Shown piece by piece: positions 26,585 through 37,325 of a stretch of DNA of 64,000 bases. The position numbers were made by a program, and so were the translations under genes. The stretch is from NCBI GenBank assembly GCA_005502805.1, contig SCMY01000015.1:62001-126000 (forward strand). The letters run 5' to 3'. The stretch is from Rhizobiales bacterium 2SD. GTDB taxonomy: Bacteria; Pseudomonadota; Alphaproteobacteria; Rhizobiales; Beijerinckiaceae. Under the pieces are notes generated by a model. That model saw only the letters and a program-made list of their open reading frames with translations. It had not been told where the DNA came from and did no database searches. The first letter of the stretch is position 1. Each line of letters starts with the position of its first letter.

Positions 26585-28732
26585 TCAGCCGCCGAACAGG
26601 CGCTCGAAGAAGTTCTTCTCCTGCGGAGCCGGCGGAATCCAGGCGCGATCGCCGGAGGCAGCAGGCTGGGTCCGCGGCGAAGGCGCGACTCCGGCGACTG
26701 GCTCGCCGCCATCGAAGATCGACTTCGGCGCCGACTGCCAGAGCCCGCCGGGCAGCTGGATCGGCTGCTGGCCGGCATGGGCCGCCTTCATGTACTTGCC
26801 CCAGATCTCGGCCGGGAGTCCGGCGCCGGTGACGCGCTTCATCGTCGAATTGTCGTCATTGCCGACCCAGACCGCCGTGACGAGGCGCCCGGTGAAGCCA
26901 ACGAACCAGGCGTCGCGATAGTCCTGCGTCGTCCCCGACTTGCCGCCGACCTCCCAGCCGGGGATGTTGACCTTGCTGCCGGTGCCGCCGGTCATCACCG
27001 CATGGAACATCGAGTTCATCATCGACAGCGTCTGCGGCTGGATCACGGGGCCGAAATTATTGGCCTTGCGGGCATAGACCAGCTTGCCGTTGGTCGATTT
27101 CACCTCGCGGATGACATAGGGCAACACCGACTGCCCACCATTGGCGAAGGTCGCATACGCCGCTGTCATCTCCAGCGGCGTCACCTCCGAGGTGCCGAGC
27201 GACAGCGACGGATTGGCCTGCAGAGACGAGTTGATGCCGAGGCGCTGGGCCGTGCGCACCACCTCTCGCGGCGTCACCTCCTGGATCAGGCGCGCCACCA
27301 CCGTGTTGAGCGAATGGGCGAAGGCGGTCTGCAGCGTCACCGGCCCGCGGAAGGTGCGGGAGAAGTTCTCCGGCTCCCAGCCCTTGATCGAGACCGGGGA
27401 ATCGTCGCGGATCGTATCCGGCGTCAGGCCCTTCTCGATCGCGGTGAGATAGACGAAGGGCTTGAACGACGAGCCCGGCTGCCGGCGCGCGGCCGTGGCG
27501 CGGTTGAACTGGCTCTTGGTGTAGTCGCGCCCACCGATCAAAGCGCGGATCGCTCCGTCCGGCGCCAGCGAGACCACCGCGCCCTGTGAAGCGTTGAGCT
27601 TGGCGCCCTGCGCCGAGAGCGCATCGACCAGGATCGTTTCGGCACTCGTCTGCAGTCTGGTATCGATCGTCGTCAGCACAGTGACGTCGCCCTCGATCGC
27701 GCCGATGAAGTCGTCGAGCACGTCCATGACATAGTCGGCGGCGTAGTTGACCGAGCCGGCGCCGACGCGCTCGGGCACCTCGGCCGGCGCGCCGAGCGCG
27801 GTCTTGGCCGAGGCCGGCGAGATCAGGCCTTGATCGGCCATCGCCGCGATCACCAGCTGGGCGCGCTTCTCGGCGGCTTCCGGGTTCCGGTTCGGCGCGA
27901 GGCGCGAGGGCGCCTGGACGAGGCCCGCAAGCATCGCCGCCTCGGCGACAGAGACCGAGCGTGCCGACTTGTTGAAGTAGCGCTGCGCCGCCGCCTCGAC
28001 GCCATAGGCGCCCGAGCCGAAATAGACGCGGTTGAGGTAGAGTTCGAGGATCTGATCCTTGGTGTAGGTGCGCTCCAGCCAAAGCGAGAGGATCGCCTCC
28101 TGGATCTTGCGGGCGGCGGTGCGCTCCTGCGTCAGGAACAGGTTCTTGGCGAGTTGCTGGGTCAGGGTCGAGCCGCCCTGGACGCCGCCGCGCTTGGTCA
28201 GATTGTTGACGACAGCGCGGGTCAGGCCGATCGGGTCGATGCCGAAATGCTCGTAGAAGCGCTTGTCCTCGATCGCGACAAAGGCTTTCGGCAGATAGGG
28301 CGGCACCTCGCCGATGGTGATGGTGCGTCCGCCAGTCTCGCCGCGATTGGCGAGCAGCGAGCCATCGGCCGCAAGGATCGCGATGTTCGGCGGCCGCTTG
28401 GGCACGGTGAGCTGGTCGATCGGCGGCAATTGCGCGGCGTGGTAGGCGACGAGGCCGCCGACGGCGAGCACCGCCCACAGCCCCATGACGACGCCCCAGT
28501 AGAAGATGCGGCCAAGGAAGGAGCCGCGCCTGCGGCGCTGCTTGCGGCCCTTGCCACGCTCATTCTGCTGGCGGCGTGGTTGCTGGCGCGGTGCCACCCG
28601 GTTTGCTCCTCCGCGATAGGGGCGGTCCTCGGCCGACAGGCGCAGATCACCGTCGTCGCGCTCGTAATCGTCGCGCGCACGCTCGAATGACGGCTCCCGC
28701 CGCTCGCCACCTCGTCTCGACCGGTCGTTCAT
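26585..28732 (-). CDS. Penicillin-binding protein 1A family bifunctional transglycosylase/transpeptidase
   Basis: The product has 715 aa. A basic, arginine-rich cytoplasmic tail of about 65 residues precedes one membrane helix (IFYWGVVMGLWAVLAVGGLV). The GT51 domain has EDKRFYEHFGIDPIGLTRA and GGSTLTQQLAKNLFL. The transpeptidase has SSFK (catalytic serine), SLN and KSGTTQDYRDAWFVG. It polymerises and cross-links peptidoglycan at the inner membrane. The start at 28732 removes an upstream extension without coding character. No OB-fold insert typical of E. coli PBP1A was obvious. It is transcribed alone. Confidence 0.92.
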   Translation of the reverse strand: MNDRSRRGGERREPSFERARDDYERDDGDLRLSAEDRPYRGGANRVAPRQQPRRQQNERGKGRKQRRRRGSFLGRIFYWGVVMGLWAVLAVGGLVAYHAAQLPPIDQLTVPKRPPNIAILAADGSLLANRGETGGRTITIGEVPPYLPKAFVAIEDKRFYEHFGIDPIGLTRAVVNNLTKRGGVQGGSTLTQQLAKNLFLTQERTAARKIQEAILSLWLERTYTKDQILELYLNRVYFGSGAYGVEAAAQRYFNKSARSVSVAEAAMLAGLVQAPSRLAPNRNPEAAEKRAQLVIAAMADQGLISPASAKTALGAPAEVPERVGAGSVNYAADYVMDVLDDFIGAIEGDVTVLTTIDTRLQTSAETILVDALSAQGAKLNASQGAVVSLAPDGAIRALIGGRDYTKSQFNRATAARRQPGSSFKPFVYLTAIEKGLTPDTIRDDSPVSIKGWEPENFSRTFRGPVTLQTAFAHSLNTVVARLIQEVTPREVVRTAQRLGINSSLQANPSLSLGTSEVTPLEMTAAYATFANGGQSVLPYVIREVKSTNGKLVYARKANNFGPVIQPQTLSMMNSMFHAVMTGGTGSKVNIPGWEVGGKSGTTQDYRDAWFVGFTGRLVTAVWVGNDDNSTMKRVTGAGLPAEIWGKYMKAAHAGQQPIQLPGGLWQSAPKSIFDGGEPVAGVAPSPRTQPAASGDRAWIPPAPQEKNFFERLFGG

Positions 28733-29040
28733 CCCGCCCCGTTCAGGCCCGCCGCCGCGCTGCGATACGCAGCCCGGCGTTTTCCAGACAGGATTCAAAC
28801 ATGGCGCTTTTAAGGGGTGGTTAAGCGCGATTCCGGCGAATTTTCCGCAATGGTGAACGAGGTCACCGCTGTTGCGGATTTGCCGCTCGGCGATTTTGCT
28901 GCACTGCAAACGAAAACGTGACTTGATCGATCTTGTTTGCATGGGGACAAGCGCGAGGTGGTGAAGGCGACTTCTTCGCCAGCAAACCCAATCACTTAGC
29001 AAATTAGTCCAATTCGAACCGGACGGAAGGCAACCCGCCC
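28733..29040. other. Intergenic region between divergent pbp and doxX
   Basis: No gene or strong signal was found. It must contain the promoters of both genes. An AT-richer patch runs from 28890 to 29010, and a short inverted TTGATCGATC stretch lies near 28922. Nothing here matches the stress-promoter consensus. Confidence 0.5.
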
Positions 29041-29436
29041 ATGCAGGCTCTCAACTCCTTGAATCGCTATGCGCCCCATGCGCTCGCGCTGCTGCGCATC
29101 GTCACGGCGCTGACCTTCCTGACGCACGGCACCCAGAAGCTGTTCGGCTTTCCGCAGCCGCCGTCCTGGGGCATGCCGGCCGCCTTCGCACTGACCTGGT
29201 ATGCCGCCATCCTTGAAATCGTCGGCGGCGCCCTGCTCGCCATCGGCTTCTTGACGCGGCCGGTCGCGTTCATCCTCTCGGGTCTGATGGCCTTCGCCTA
29301 TTGGATCGGGCACGCGCCCAAGGGCTTCTATCCGCTCCTGAACGGCGGCGAGCCTGCGCTGCTGTTCTGCTTTATCTTCTTCTATGTGTTCTTCGCCGGC
29401 CCGGGCTCCTTCGCACTCGACAACCGCTCGAAGTGA
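29041..29436 (+). CDS. DoxX family membrane protein
   Basis: The product has 131 aa with four hydrophobic segments. ALLRIVTALTFLTHGTQKLFG and LEIVGGALLAIGFLTRPVAFIL are the DoxX signatures. DoxX proteins are small inner-membrane proteins linked in various bacteria to redox protection or sulfur oxidation, with no settled biochemical role. It stands alone and ends 22 bp before a rho-independent terminator shared with the convergent trxA. Confidence 0.88.
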   Translation: MQALNSLNRYAPHALALLRIVTALTFLTHGTQKLFGFPQPPSWGMPAAFALTWYAAILEIVGGALLAIGFLTRPVAFILSGLMAFAYWIGHAPKGFYPLLNGGEPALLFCFIFFYVFFAGPGSFALDNRSK

Positions 29437-29458
29437 CTCGGCAGACAGCCTGAAAACG

Positions 29459-29493
29459 AAGAAGGCCCGCCCTCGTCGAGAGCGGGCCTTCTT
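29459..29493. terminator. Bidirectional rho-independent terminator between doxX and trxA
   Basis: AAGAAGGCCCGC (29459-29470) pairs perfectly with GCGGGCCTTCTT (29482-29493) around an 11-nt loop. A T-rich tail (TTTATTCT) follows on the plus strand, and A-rich sequence precedes it (GAAAACG), so it can end both convergent transcripts. Confidence 0.9.
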
Positions 29494-29515
29494 TTATTCT
29501 GCAGAGCTTTCCGGA

Positions 29516-29836
29516 TCAGACCGCGGCCGAGATCCAGCGCGACAGATCGCTCTTGGGAGCGGCGCCGACCTTCTGCGAAGCCAGCTTGCCATCCTTGAAC
29601 AGCATCAGGGTCGGGATCGAGCGGATGCCGAACTGGGCCGGGATCTGCTGGTTCTCGTCGACGTTCATCTTGACGATCTTGACCTTGCCGTCGAGCTCGC
29701 CTGCAATCTCCTCGAGGGCCGGGCCGATCATCCGGCAGGGGCCGCACCACTCGGCCCAGAAATCCACCACCACCGGCTCGCTCGACTTCAGTACGTCGGC
29801 CTCGAAGCTCGCATCGGTCACTTTGGTCGTCGCCAT
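29516..29836 (-). CDS. trxA: Thioredoxin 1
   Basis: The product has 106 aa. The redox active site WCGPC is within [19 protein letters not shown], and the cis-proline loop is [14 protein letters not shown]. It reduces protein disulfides in the cytoplasm with thioredoxin reductase. The start at 29836 has AAAGGCGGAA upstream; longer readings are out of family. It follows addA by 88 bp on the same strand, an arrangement seen across Rhizobiales. Confidence 0.96.
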   Translation of the reverse strand: MATTKVTDASFEADVLKSSEPVVVDFWAEWCGPCRMIGPALEEIAGELDGKVKIVKMNVDENQQIPAQFGIRSIPTLMLFKDGKLASQKVGAAPKSDLSRWISAAV

Positions 29837-29924
29837 GGCGTTCCGCCTTTCGATTCGCATGCGGCAACAACGCCGCCATTCACCGCTGAAGCTATGAACG
29901 GGCGGGCACAGGGTCAAGGCTGGC

Positions 29925-32900
29925 TCACCGTCCGGTGATGCGGAGCTGATCCACCGTCCTTGCGAGGGCAGCGTCGAGCAGCTCGGGGGACGGCTCCAGC
30001 GGCTTCAGGCTCGCCGTGTAGATCGCGACCGCCCGGACCCGCCGGCCGGGATAGATCTCACTGATCAGCCGGCGATAGACCGCGAGCTGCGCCAGCGTCG
30101 AGACCGGGAGCGTGGCCGCATCCTGCGGCGGGCGGGCCGCGGTCTTGAAATCGGCGATCAGGACATCGTTCTCGCCGACTGCGAGCCGGTCGATCCGGCC
30201 CTGCACCGGCCGCTTGCTGCCATCGGCGAGCGTGATCTCGCCGGCGAGCGGCACTTCGGCGAGGCTGCCCGGCCCGAACAGTCTTCCGAACTCCGGCGCG
30301 GCGATGAGCGCGAGCGCATCGTCGGCGATCTTGGTGCGACGCTCCTCCGGCAACGAACCGCCACGCGCCTCGGCCAGCGCGCGGGCAGTACCAACGCGTC
30401 GTTCCGGCGGCACCTCCGGCAGGACTTGCAGCAACAGGTGCGCGAGCCGGCCGGCCGCGGCAGCGTTGGCGAGGAAAGGCCCGTCATGCGGGCGCTCCTG
30501 TGCGTCGGCAGCGGACAACGCGCTCGACGGCCGCAAAGGCGGCGCCGGCTCGGCCTCCTCAGGCGCGGAGCGCGTCAGCCAATCCGGGAGCGACGTTGAG
30601 ACCGGCGCGGCAGCGCTCTCCTCGGCGGCTTCATCTCCCGGCTGCGAGACCATGAAGCGGCGGACCTCGCCGTCGCCATCAGGCGCCGGAACATCGCGCA
30701 GCCAGGGCTCGGAGCCGGCAAGGCCGAGCTCCGCTATGGCGTACCAGGAGCCCTCAGGCGCCTCGCCCTTGGCCTGCACGCCGCAGAGGATCAACCGCTC
30801 CTCAGCCCGCGTCAGCGCGACATAGAGCAGGCGGTGATGCTCCTCGACCATCTGGGCGACGATCGCGTCCTTGGCGCGCCGCATCGCAGCGGGGTCGTCG
30901 GCACGCTTGCTCGGCCAGACCGGCACCTGCGCGCCGCGCGGCGGTTCGACCGCCATCAGCTTCGGCAAGCGGCGCTCGCCAGGCGCGATGCCGAGATCGG
31001 CGAGGATGACGACCGGCGCCTCCAGGCCCTTCGAACCGTGCACGGTCATCACCCGGACCTCGCCGGCGCTGGCCGAGAGATCGCGCTTCACCTGCGTCGC
31101 CACCGCGCCGATATGGTGCAGGAAGCCGGCGAGCGAGGGGCCGTAGCGCCGCTCATGATCGAGGGCAGCGCTGAGGAAGGCGTCGAGCGCATCGCCCGCT
31201 TCCGGGCCGAGTCGGGCCAGCGCAAGGTTGCGGCCGCCGCCCGGGCCGAGCAAACCGGCGAAGAAGCGGAACGGGCCGCAGCGACAGGCCTCCTCGGCCA
31301 GCTCGGTCAAGCGCGCCTCGATCGCGGCATAGCGCAGCTCGGTCTGCGCCGCCTGGCGGAAAGCCTCGCGCAAAGAACCCTTCCGCTCCGGCGCCAGGCG
31401 CATCAGGTCGTCATCGTCGAGACCGAAGAGCGGCGTCTTCAGCGTGATCGCCAGCGAAAGATCGTCCTGCGGCAGCAGAATAGCGCGCCCGAGCGCGACG
31501 AGATCCTCGACCGCCGGATGGTCGGCCAGCGTCAGGCGGTCGCGACCGGCGACGGGAACACCGCGATCCTTCAGCGCCTTGACGATCGCCTCGAACAGCG
31601 CGCCGCGCTGGCGCAGCAGGATCATCACGTCGCCCGGCTTGAACGGGCGGCCGATATCGTCGCGGCCGGCCTCGCTCCAGCGCTTCAGCACATCAGCGAT
31701 GCGGGCGGCGAGCTTGACCAGACCCGAGCGCCGCTCAGGCGCATCGACCGGTGCGGTCCAGGCATCGGGCTTCTCGCCGGCATCGTCGGCAGAGACTGGC
31801 CAGAGATCGACCGCGCCGATCGAGGCGCGCCTGACCGTATCGTGGCGCTCGGGCCCAGCCCCGCCGTCGAAGACGAGGCCGCGCCAGTGCTCCTTCGGCG
31901 CAAACACCGCATCGACCGCCCGCATGATGTCGGGCGCCGAGCGGAAGGAGGTGGTGAGGCTGATCGGTTCGAAGCGCTGGCCGGCCTCCTGTAGGCGCCG
32001 ACCGAGCAGCCGCCTTTCCTCGCTGAAATGCGAGGGCGCGGCGCCCTGGAAACCGTAGATCGACTGCTTCTCGTCGCCGACGACGAAGACGGTGCGTGGC
32101 CGGACCAGTTCGCGCGCACCCTCGCCGGCCGAGAACTCCTCGGCGAGGCGGCGCAGGATCGCCCATTGCGCCTCGCTGGTATCCTGAGCTTCGTCGAGCA
32201 GGATGTGGTCGATGCCGGCGTCGAGCTTGTAGAGCGCCCAGGCCGGATCGACCCGGTCGAGCAGCGAGCGCGTCTTGGCGATCAGGTCGTCATAGTCGAG
32301 CAGCGAGCGCTGCGCCTTCAGCTTGCGATAGGCGGCGAGGATATGCGTCACCAGCACGGCGAGCGCCGCGCTGCGCTCGCGCACGGCGATAGCGTTGAGC
32401 TGATCGATCGCTCCGGTCAGGCAGTCGGCGAGCGCATCGAGCGCTGCGTCGAGATCGGCCGGCAGGGCGCTGTTGCCCTTGCCGCGGACATGCTGGGCGA
32501 CGTTGCCCTCGGCGGTGAGCAGGCCGGCGCGGCAGGCCGCGACCGGATCGATGCCCGGCGCATCCGAGAGGGCGAGGCGGATCGCGGCGGCGGCCTTGGC
32601 GCGAGTTGCGCTCCCGGCTTCGAAGGCAGCGATCAGCCGCTCGAGATCGGGCACGCCTTCCAGCTCGCGTTGGAAGCGCTCGCGCACCGTCTCGGCCGTC
32701 AGTTCCGGCGCGATGCCGAGGAAGGCGCTGAGTCCGGCGACGATCTCCTCGGGCCGGCGCGCCCGCCCTTCCGCATCGCTGAACACGGCGCGCTGGTGCA
32801 GCGCTTCGCGCATGATCTGGTCGAAAGTGTCCTGCGCCGCATGCTCGGCCATGAAGCGCAGCGCCCTGGCCTGCGGCCCGTCCGGATCGGCCTCGGCAGC

Positions 32901-33410
32901 GGCAAGCAGATCGCGCCTAGCATCGCGCATCAATTCGTCCTGGGCGAGATCGTCGGCAACCTCGAAGCGCGGCGGGACATTGGCCTCGAAGGGGGCGCTC
33001 TGCAGCACGCGGGTGCAGAAGGCGTGGATCGTCTCGATCTTGAGGCCGCCCGGCGTCTCCAGCGCCTGCGCGAACAGCCGCCGCGCCCGGCTGATGTCGC
33101 TCGCCGCCGGCAGGCGGCCCGTCAGCGCCGACAGGGCTGCCCAGAGCACAGAATCGGACGCCACCGCCCAGACCGAGAGCGCCCGGAACACCCGGTTCGA
33201 CATGTTGGCGGCGGCAGCCTTGGTATAGGTGATGCAGAGCATCCGGCCGGGCGCGACACCATCGAGCAGCAGGCGCAGCACCCGGTTGACCAGCACATGG
33301 GTCTTGCCAGAGCCGGCATTCGCCGAGACCCAGGCGCTGAGATCGGGTTCGGCCGCCAGCGCCTGGTTGCGCCGCGTCTGCTCGGGGATGGTCCAGCCGG
33401 CCGGCGTCAT
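29925..33410 (-). CDS. addA: Double-strand break repair helicase-nuclease AddA
   Basis: The product has 1161 aa. The UvrD-like helicase begins [20 protein letters not shown] (motif I), with [13 protein letters not shown] (II), [15 protein letters not shown] (III) and [17 protein letters not shown] near motif V. The C-terminal PDDEXK nuclease shows [10 protein letters not shown]. With AddB it resects DNA ends to start RecA-dependent recombination. The start at 33410 overlaps the addB stop (ATGA), giving coupled translation. Confidence 0.95.
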   Translation of the reverse strand: MTPAGWTIPEQTRRNQALAAEPDLSAWVSANAGSGKTHVLVNRVLRLLLDGVAPGRMLCITYTKAAAANMSNRVFRALSVWAVASDSVLWAALSALTGRLPAASDISRARRLFAQALETPGGLKIETIHAFCTRVLQSAPFEANVPPRFEVADDLAQDELMRDARRDLLAAAEADPDGPQARALRFMAEHAAQDTFDQIMREALHQRAVFSDAEGRARRPEEIVAGLSAFLGIAPELTAETVRERFQRELEGVPDLERLIAAFEAGSATRAKAAAAIRLALSDAPGIDPVAACRAGLLTAEGNVAQHVRGKGNSALPADLDAALDALADCLTGAIDQLNAIAVRERSAALAVLVTHILAAYRKLKAQRSLLDYDDLIAKTRSLLDRVDPAWALYKLDAGIDHILLDEAQDTSEAQWAILRRLAEEFSAGEGARELVRPRTVFVVGDEKQSIYGFQGAAPSHFSEERRLLGRRLQEAGQRFEPISLTTSFRSAPDIMRAVDAVFAPKEHWRGLVFDGGAGPERHDTVRRASIGAVDLWPVSADDAGEKPDAWTAPVDAPERRSGLVKLAARIADVLKRWSEAGRDDIGRPFKPGDVMILLRQRGALFEAIVKALKDRGVPVAGRDRLTLADHPAVEDLVALGRAILLPQDDLSLAITLKTPLFGLDDDDLMRLAPERKGSLREAFRQAAQTELRYAAIEARLTELAEEACRCGPFRFFAGLLGPGGGRNLALARLGPEAGDALDAFLSAALDHERRYGPSLAGFLHHIGAVATQVKRDLSASAGEVRVMTVHGSKGLEAPVVILADLGIAPGERRLPKLMAVEPPRGAQVPVWPSKRADDPAAMRRAKDAIVAQMVEEHHRLLYVALTRAEERLILCGVQAKGEAPEGSWYAIAELGLAGSEPWLRDVPAPDGDGEVRRFMVSQPGDEAAEESAAAPVSTSLPDWLTRSAPEEAEPAPPLRPSSALSAADAQERPHDGPFLANAAAAGRLAHLLLQVLPEVPPERRVGTARALAEARGGSLPEERRTKIADDALALIAAPEFGRLFGPGSLAEVPLAGEITLADGSKRPVQGRIDRLAVGENDVLIADFKTAARPPQDAATLPVSTLAQLAVYRRLISEIYPGRRVRAVAIYTASLKPLEPSPELLDAALARTVDQLRITGR

Positions 33411-36400
33411 GCCTCGTCTCCGGCATCGCCGCCGAGATCGGGCGCCGCCGACCATTCCTTGACCCGGGCGAGCTGGTCATAGGGGCTGGCGTATTTGATA
33501 TAGGCCGGCGCGCGGCGCGACAGCCAGGGCTCGCGGCCGGCGCGCAATACGGCGAGATGGTCGAGCAATTGCGCGAGATGGCGGGCGGTGACGGCGGCCT
33601 GCGCCTCGTCCTTGAACGACAGCTTCTTGTCCTTCTCCCAGCTCTTGGGGTCGTGGTTGAGTCTGAGATAGAGCAGCGCCTCGACCGGGCCGGGCAGGAT
33701 GCCCGGCGAAAAGCCGTGGCGCTGGGCGAGCTCGGCCTCCAGCGTCAATTGCGGGGCGAAGCCGAGGCGAACCTGCTCCTCGCTCGGCGGCGCACCGGTC
33801 TTGAAATCGATGATGCGCAACGCGCCCTCGCGCGTGACCTCGACACGGTCGGCCCGGCCGGTCAGCAGGATCGAGGAGCCGTCCACCAGAGTGAACTCCC
33901 CTTGCGTGTCGCGCTCGACGGCGACGCGGGCGAGCCCCGGCCGCCGCCTGTCCTCCCAGCCGATGAAATTCTGCGCGATCAGCAGGAAGCGCGGCCACCA
34001 GAAGGCGCGGACCTCCGGCGTCTCGTCATAGGCGCGGAAGAGCCGCTCGCCGATCTCGATCAGGCTGCCATAAGCGCCGGCCGGCACGTTCTCGGGATAG
34101 GTTTCGGCGAAGGTTCCAACGATGTCGTGCAGCAGCGAGCCGCGATCGGTCGCGCCGGGGTCCTCGACCAGCTCCGGCAGGGCGTCGAGCCTGAGGATCT
34201 TGCGGGCGTAGACGGCGTAGGGGTCGCGATAGAGCGTCTCGACCTCGGTGACGCTGAGCCGCTTCGGCTGCAGATGCGCCGCCGGATAGGGCTTTGGCCG
34301 CGTCACCGGCAGGAGATCGGCCGGCTTGCCGAGCAGCGCGGCCCAGGCGGTCAGTTCGCGCCCGCGCGCCTCGGCCGCCGCCCATGACTCGGGCGGCGCC
34401 ACCGCTTTGAGCCGCTGCCAGAAGCGCGAGGGAATCGTCTCGGCCTCGCCGGCCTTGCGGGCGCGGGTCAGCGTCACCTTGCCGGCGAGGGCCGCCGCGA
34501 CGAAGTCATGTGCGGTCTGGCCGATGCGCCGTTCCGGCGGCGAGAGGCCGAGTTCCGCCCGCATCGGCCGGTTGATGAAGGAATCGGTTTCGGTCGCCGG
34601 CGGCCAGACGCTCTCGATCAGGCCGCCGAGCACGATGTGCTCGGCCTCCAGCAAGCGGGCTTCGAGCAGGCCCCAGATCTTGACGCGGGGATGGCCGGGA
34701 TCGCGGCGCTGCACAACGCGCTCGCCGATCAGGCCTTCGAGGATCGCAATCCAGTCGCGGGCACGGCCTTCGCCGAGCGCTTCCGGTAGCGCCGCGTCGA
34801 GATCGTCGAAGAGTGCAGCAAGCGATTCGCCGTCCGGACCGCGCCAGGCGAGGACGGCGCCGGCCTCGTCGCCGCTCAGCTTTTCGACCGCGCGGCGGGC
34901 CTGCGCCGCGATCTCGCGCAATTCCGGTGCTGGAGCTGCCAGAGCCGCCACGAGCGGTGCCAGTGCGTCCTCTAGCCCGGCGAGCACCTCTTCGGCCGCG
35001 CCGACATCCTCGTCTGTCAGCTTGCGACGCGGACGCGGTGCGTAGGTCGCCTCTCGCAGTTCCGGCATCGCCTCGAAGGCACGGCGCAGGCCGGGGAAAC
35101 CAGGGCCGACCGGCTCGCCGCGCCAGCAGCCGATCTCCAGCGCCGCCGCGCCTTGCCGCAGGCGCGGCTCGGCCAACCCGAGGCGGCAGAGCGGATGCGC
35201 CAGCAGCGCGACGAGGCTTGCCGCGGAGAGTTCTCCCTCGACCGCATCGAGCGCCAGCCGAAGCAAGGCGCCGGCCGGCCAGCGGCCAAGCGGCAGGCCG
35301 GCGGAATCATCGGCCTGGATGCCCCAGCGCCGGAGCTCGACCGCGACGCGCTCGGCGAGGCCGCGATCGGGCGTGATCAGTGCGGCGCGAGCGCCGGGCT
35401 CTTCCAGAGCCTCGCGCAGGGCCAAGGCTGCGACCAGCGCCTCCTCGCGCTCGTCGGCTGCTTCGACGATGCGCAAGCCGTCAAGCGCCCCGGCGGCGAG
35501 CGGCGCAGCGCCAGCCCAGTCATCGGTCACCGAGGCCGGCAGCAAAGCGCGGCGCAGCAGGTCGCGGCGCGCTTCCAGCCCGGACGACGGCTCGGCAAGG
35601 GTGATGACCTCGTCGCGGCTCGCGCCGATTTCGTCGAGCAGGCGATGCAGCGCTGCTTGTGGATGCGAGGGCGCCGGCTCCTGCACGATGGCGCGCCAGC
35701 CCTGCTCGGACAGCGCCTCGTCGAGATCGGGCAGCACGACGGCGCCGTTCGGGGCGCGGGCGAGCGCGGCGAGCAGGCGGGCCGTCGCCGGCACCGTGCC
35801 GGTCGAGCCCGCCGCGATCACCGGCCCGTGGAAATCGCCGGCGAGCAGGCGCTCGCGCTCGGCCGCCAGCATGCGGTTGCGGAACTCGGCCGGGTCGCAC
35901 TCGCTGCGTTGTTCGAGGATCGCCGGCCAGGCCTCGGCGATGATGTCGAGGAAGCGGGCGTTGAACTGCCAGATCTCGTCGAAGCGGGCGGCGTCGAGCC
36001 CCTTCAACCGCGCCGGCGAGACGCCCTCGGTCTGCAACTGGTCGAGCAGGTGGGCGAGGTCACCGGCGAGCCCCCAGGCCTCGGCCAGGGTCGCCGGCAT
36101 CAGCGAGGGCTCGGCCGGATCGAGCTTGAGGTGCTGGCGGTTGGCGGTGCGGCCCCAGGCCGAGATCAGCGTCGTCAGGATGAAGCGACGGCGTAAGGGA
36201 TCGATAGGCGCCACACGCTGCAGCGCCAGGGCATCGCCCGCGCCGGCGATCAGCGCCGTCTCGGCTTCATCGACATCGCCGAGCGGGACGATGCGCGGCA
36301 GGAGCAGCGGCCGGCCACCGAGCTTTTCCGACAGGATCGTGCCGAAGGCCCGCGCCGCGCGCTGCGTCGGCAGGTAGAGCGTGGTGCGCGAGAGGGCGGC

Positions 36401-36511
36401 GGGATCGCCGGGGTCGAAAGCACGGCCGAAGCGGCCGGCGATCAGCGCTTCGGCGAGCACGGAAAGGAAGGGCGCGCCGGCCGGGATGCTGAACAGGTTG
36501 AGCCCGGCCAT
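33407..36511 (-). CDS. addB: Double-strand break repair protein AddB
   Basis: The product has 1034 aa. It shows the inactivated helicase-like body of alphaproteobacterial AddB (VYLPTQRAARAF-like TLYLPTQRAARAFGTIL near residue 50) and a C-terminal PDDEXK nuclease (ALRIIDFKTGAPPSEEQV). It partners AddA in end resection. It starts at 36511, 4 bp after the nucleotidyltransferase stop, and overlaps addA. All four genes, murU-like, addB, addA, trxA, run in the same direction. Confidence 0.94.
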   Translation of the reverse strand: MAGLNLFSIPAGAPFLSVLAEALIAGRFGRAFDPGDPAALSRTTLYLPTQRAARAFGTILSEKLGGRPLLLPRIVPLGDVDEAETALIAGAGDALALQRVAPIDPLRRRFILTTLISAWGRTANRQHLKLDPAEPSLMPATLAEAWGLAGDLAHLLDQLQTEGVSPARLKGLDAARFDEIWQFNARFLDIIAEAWPAILEQRSECDPAEFRNRMLAAERERLLAGDFHGPVIAAGSTGTVPATARLLAALARAPNGAVVLPDLDEALSEQGWRAIVQEPAPSHPQAALHRLLDEIGASRDEVITLAEPSSGLEARRDLLRRALLPASVTDDWAGAAPLAAGALDGLRIVEAADEREEALVAALALREALEEPGARAALITPDRGLAERVAVELRRWGIQADDSAGLPLGRWPAGALLRLALDAVEGELSAASLVALLAHPLCRLGLAEPRLRQGAAALEIGCWRGEPVGPGFPGLRRAFEAMPELREATYAPRPRRKLTDEDVGAAEEVLAGLEDALAPLVAALAAPAPELREIAAQARRAVEKLSGDEAGAVLAWRGPDGESLAALFDDLDAALPEALGEGRARDWIAILEGLIGERVVQRRDPGHPRVKIWGLLEARLLEAEHIVLGGLIESVWPPATETDSFINRPMRAELGLSPPERRIGQTAHDFVAAALAGKVTLTRARKAGEAETIPSRFWQRLKAVAPPESWAAAEARGRELTAWAALLGKPADLLPVTRPKPYPAAHLQPKRLSVTEVETLYRDPYAVYARKILRLDALPELVEDPGATDRGSLLHDIVGTFAETYPENVPAGAYGSLIEIGERLFRAYDETPEVRAFWWPRFLLIAQNFIGWEDRRRPGLARVAVERDTQGEFTLVDGSSILLTGRADRVEVTREGALRIIDFKTGAPPSEEQVRLGFAPQLTLEAELAQRHGFSPGILPGPVEALLYLRLNHDPKSWEKDKKLSFKDEAQAAVTARHLAQLLDHLAVLRAGREPWLSRRAPAYIKYASPYDQLARVKEWSAAPDLGGDAGDEA

Positions 36512-36515
36512 GTGG

Positions 36516-37256
36516 TCAGCTGCCCTGATGGTCGGCGTAGGCCTGCTCCGCCAGCGGAATGGCCTCGGGCGTGCCGACATGCAGCCAGCGCCCGTCGAGC
36601 AGATGGCCGAACAGGGTTCCTGCGGCAATGCAGCGATCGAACAGCAGGTTCAGCGAGAACGGACCCTCCGGCGTCTCGGCGAAGAGCTCCGGCTTGATGA
36701 TCGCGACGCCGGCATAGACGTAAGGCGCGCTCGCGGCCTGCCCACGCCGCGCCAGCCGGCCGGCCTCGTCACGGAAGAAATCGCCGGCGCCGTCGAAGCC
36801 GACGCTGCTCTGCCGCTCCGCGAGCAGGAGCAGCATGTCCATGCGCCCGGCATCCCAGGCAGAGGCCATGGCGGAAATGTTCGATGCTCCCCGCTCGCTC
36901 CAGAGCGAATCGGAATTGATGTGGAAGAACGGCTCGGCGCCGAGCAGCGGCAGCGCCTTCTTCACCCCGCCGCCGGTTTCGAGCAGGACGTCGCGCTCGT
37001 CGGAGATGGTGATGCGCGGGCTGGAGCGGCCGGCGACGCGCGCCTCGATCTGCTCGGCGAGGTAGTGGACATTGACCACGGCGTCTTCGACACCGGCTTC
37101 GGCCAGGCGATCGAGCGCATGGTCGAGCATGGTCTTGCCGGCGATCGCGACCAGCGGCTTCGGCATGGTGTCCGTGATCGGGCGCATGCGCTTGCCGAGC
37201 CCGGCAGCGAGCACCATGGCCCGGCGGATCGGCGACGAACCGGTCTGCATGATCAA
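36516..37256 (-). CDS. Sugar-phosphate nucleotidyltransferase, MurU-like
   Basis: The product has 246 aa. AMVLAAGLGKRMRPITDTMPKPLV is the nucleotide-binding signature, and FHINSDSLW is the metal site. Close relatives (MurU) make UDP-MurNAc from MurNAc-1-phosphate in peptidoglycan recycling, with AmgK supplying the substrate. In related genomes amgK and tsaE sit just before this gene; here they are absent and a nitroreductase gene ends 70 bp upstream. A TTG at 37256 has GGAG at ideal spacing, while the ATG at 37250 is 12 bp from it, so TTG is chosen. Confidence 0.83.
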   Translation of the reverse strand: MIMQTGSSPIRRAMVLAAGLGKRMRPITDTMPKPLVAIAGKTMLDHALDRLAEAGVEDAVVNVHYLAEQIEARVAGRSSPRITISDERDVLLETGGGVKKALPLLGAEPFFHINSDSLWSERGASNISAMASAWDAGRMDMLLLLAERQSSVGFDGAGDFFRDEAGRLARRGQAASAPYVYAGVAIIKPELFAETPEGPFSLNLLFDRCIAAGTLFGHLLDGRWLHVGTPEAIPLAEQAYADHQGS

Positions 37257-37325
37257 GCGAATCTCCTGCCGGCCATAGCGGCCTATCAGCCATGGCCGGC
37301 GCGATTGCTCAAGTGCGACTGCAGT

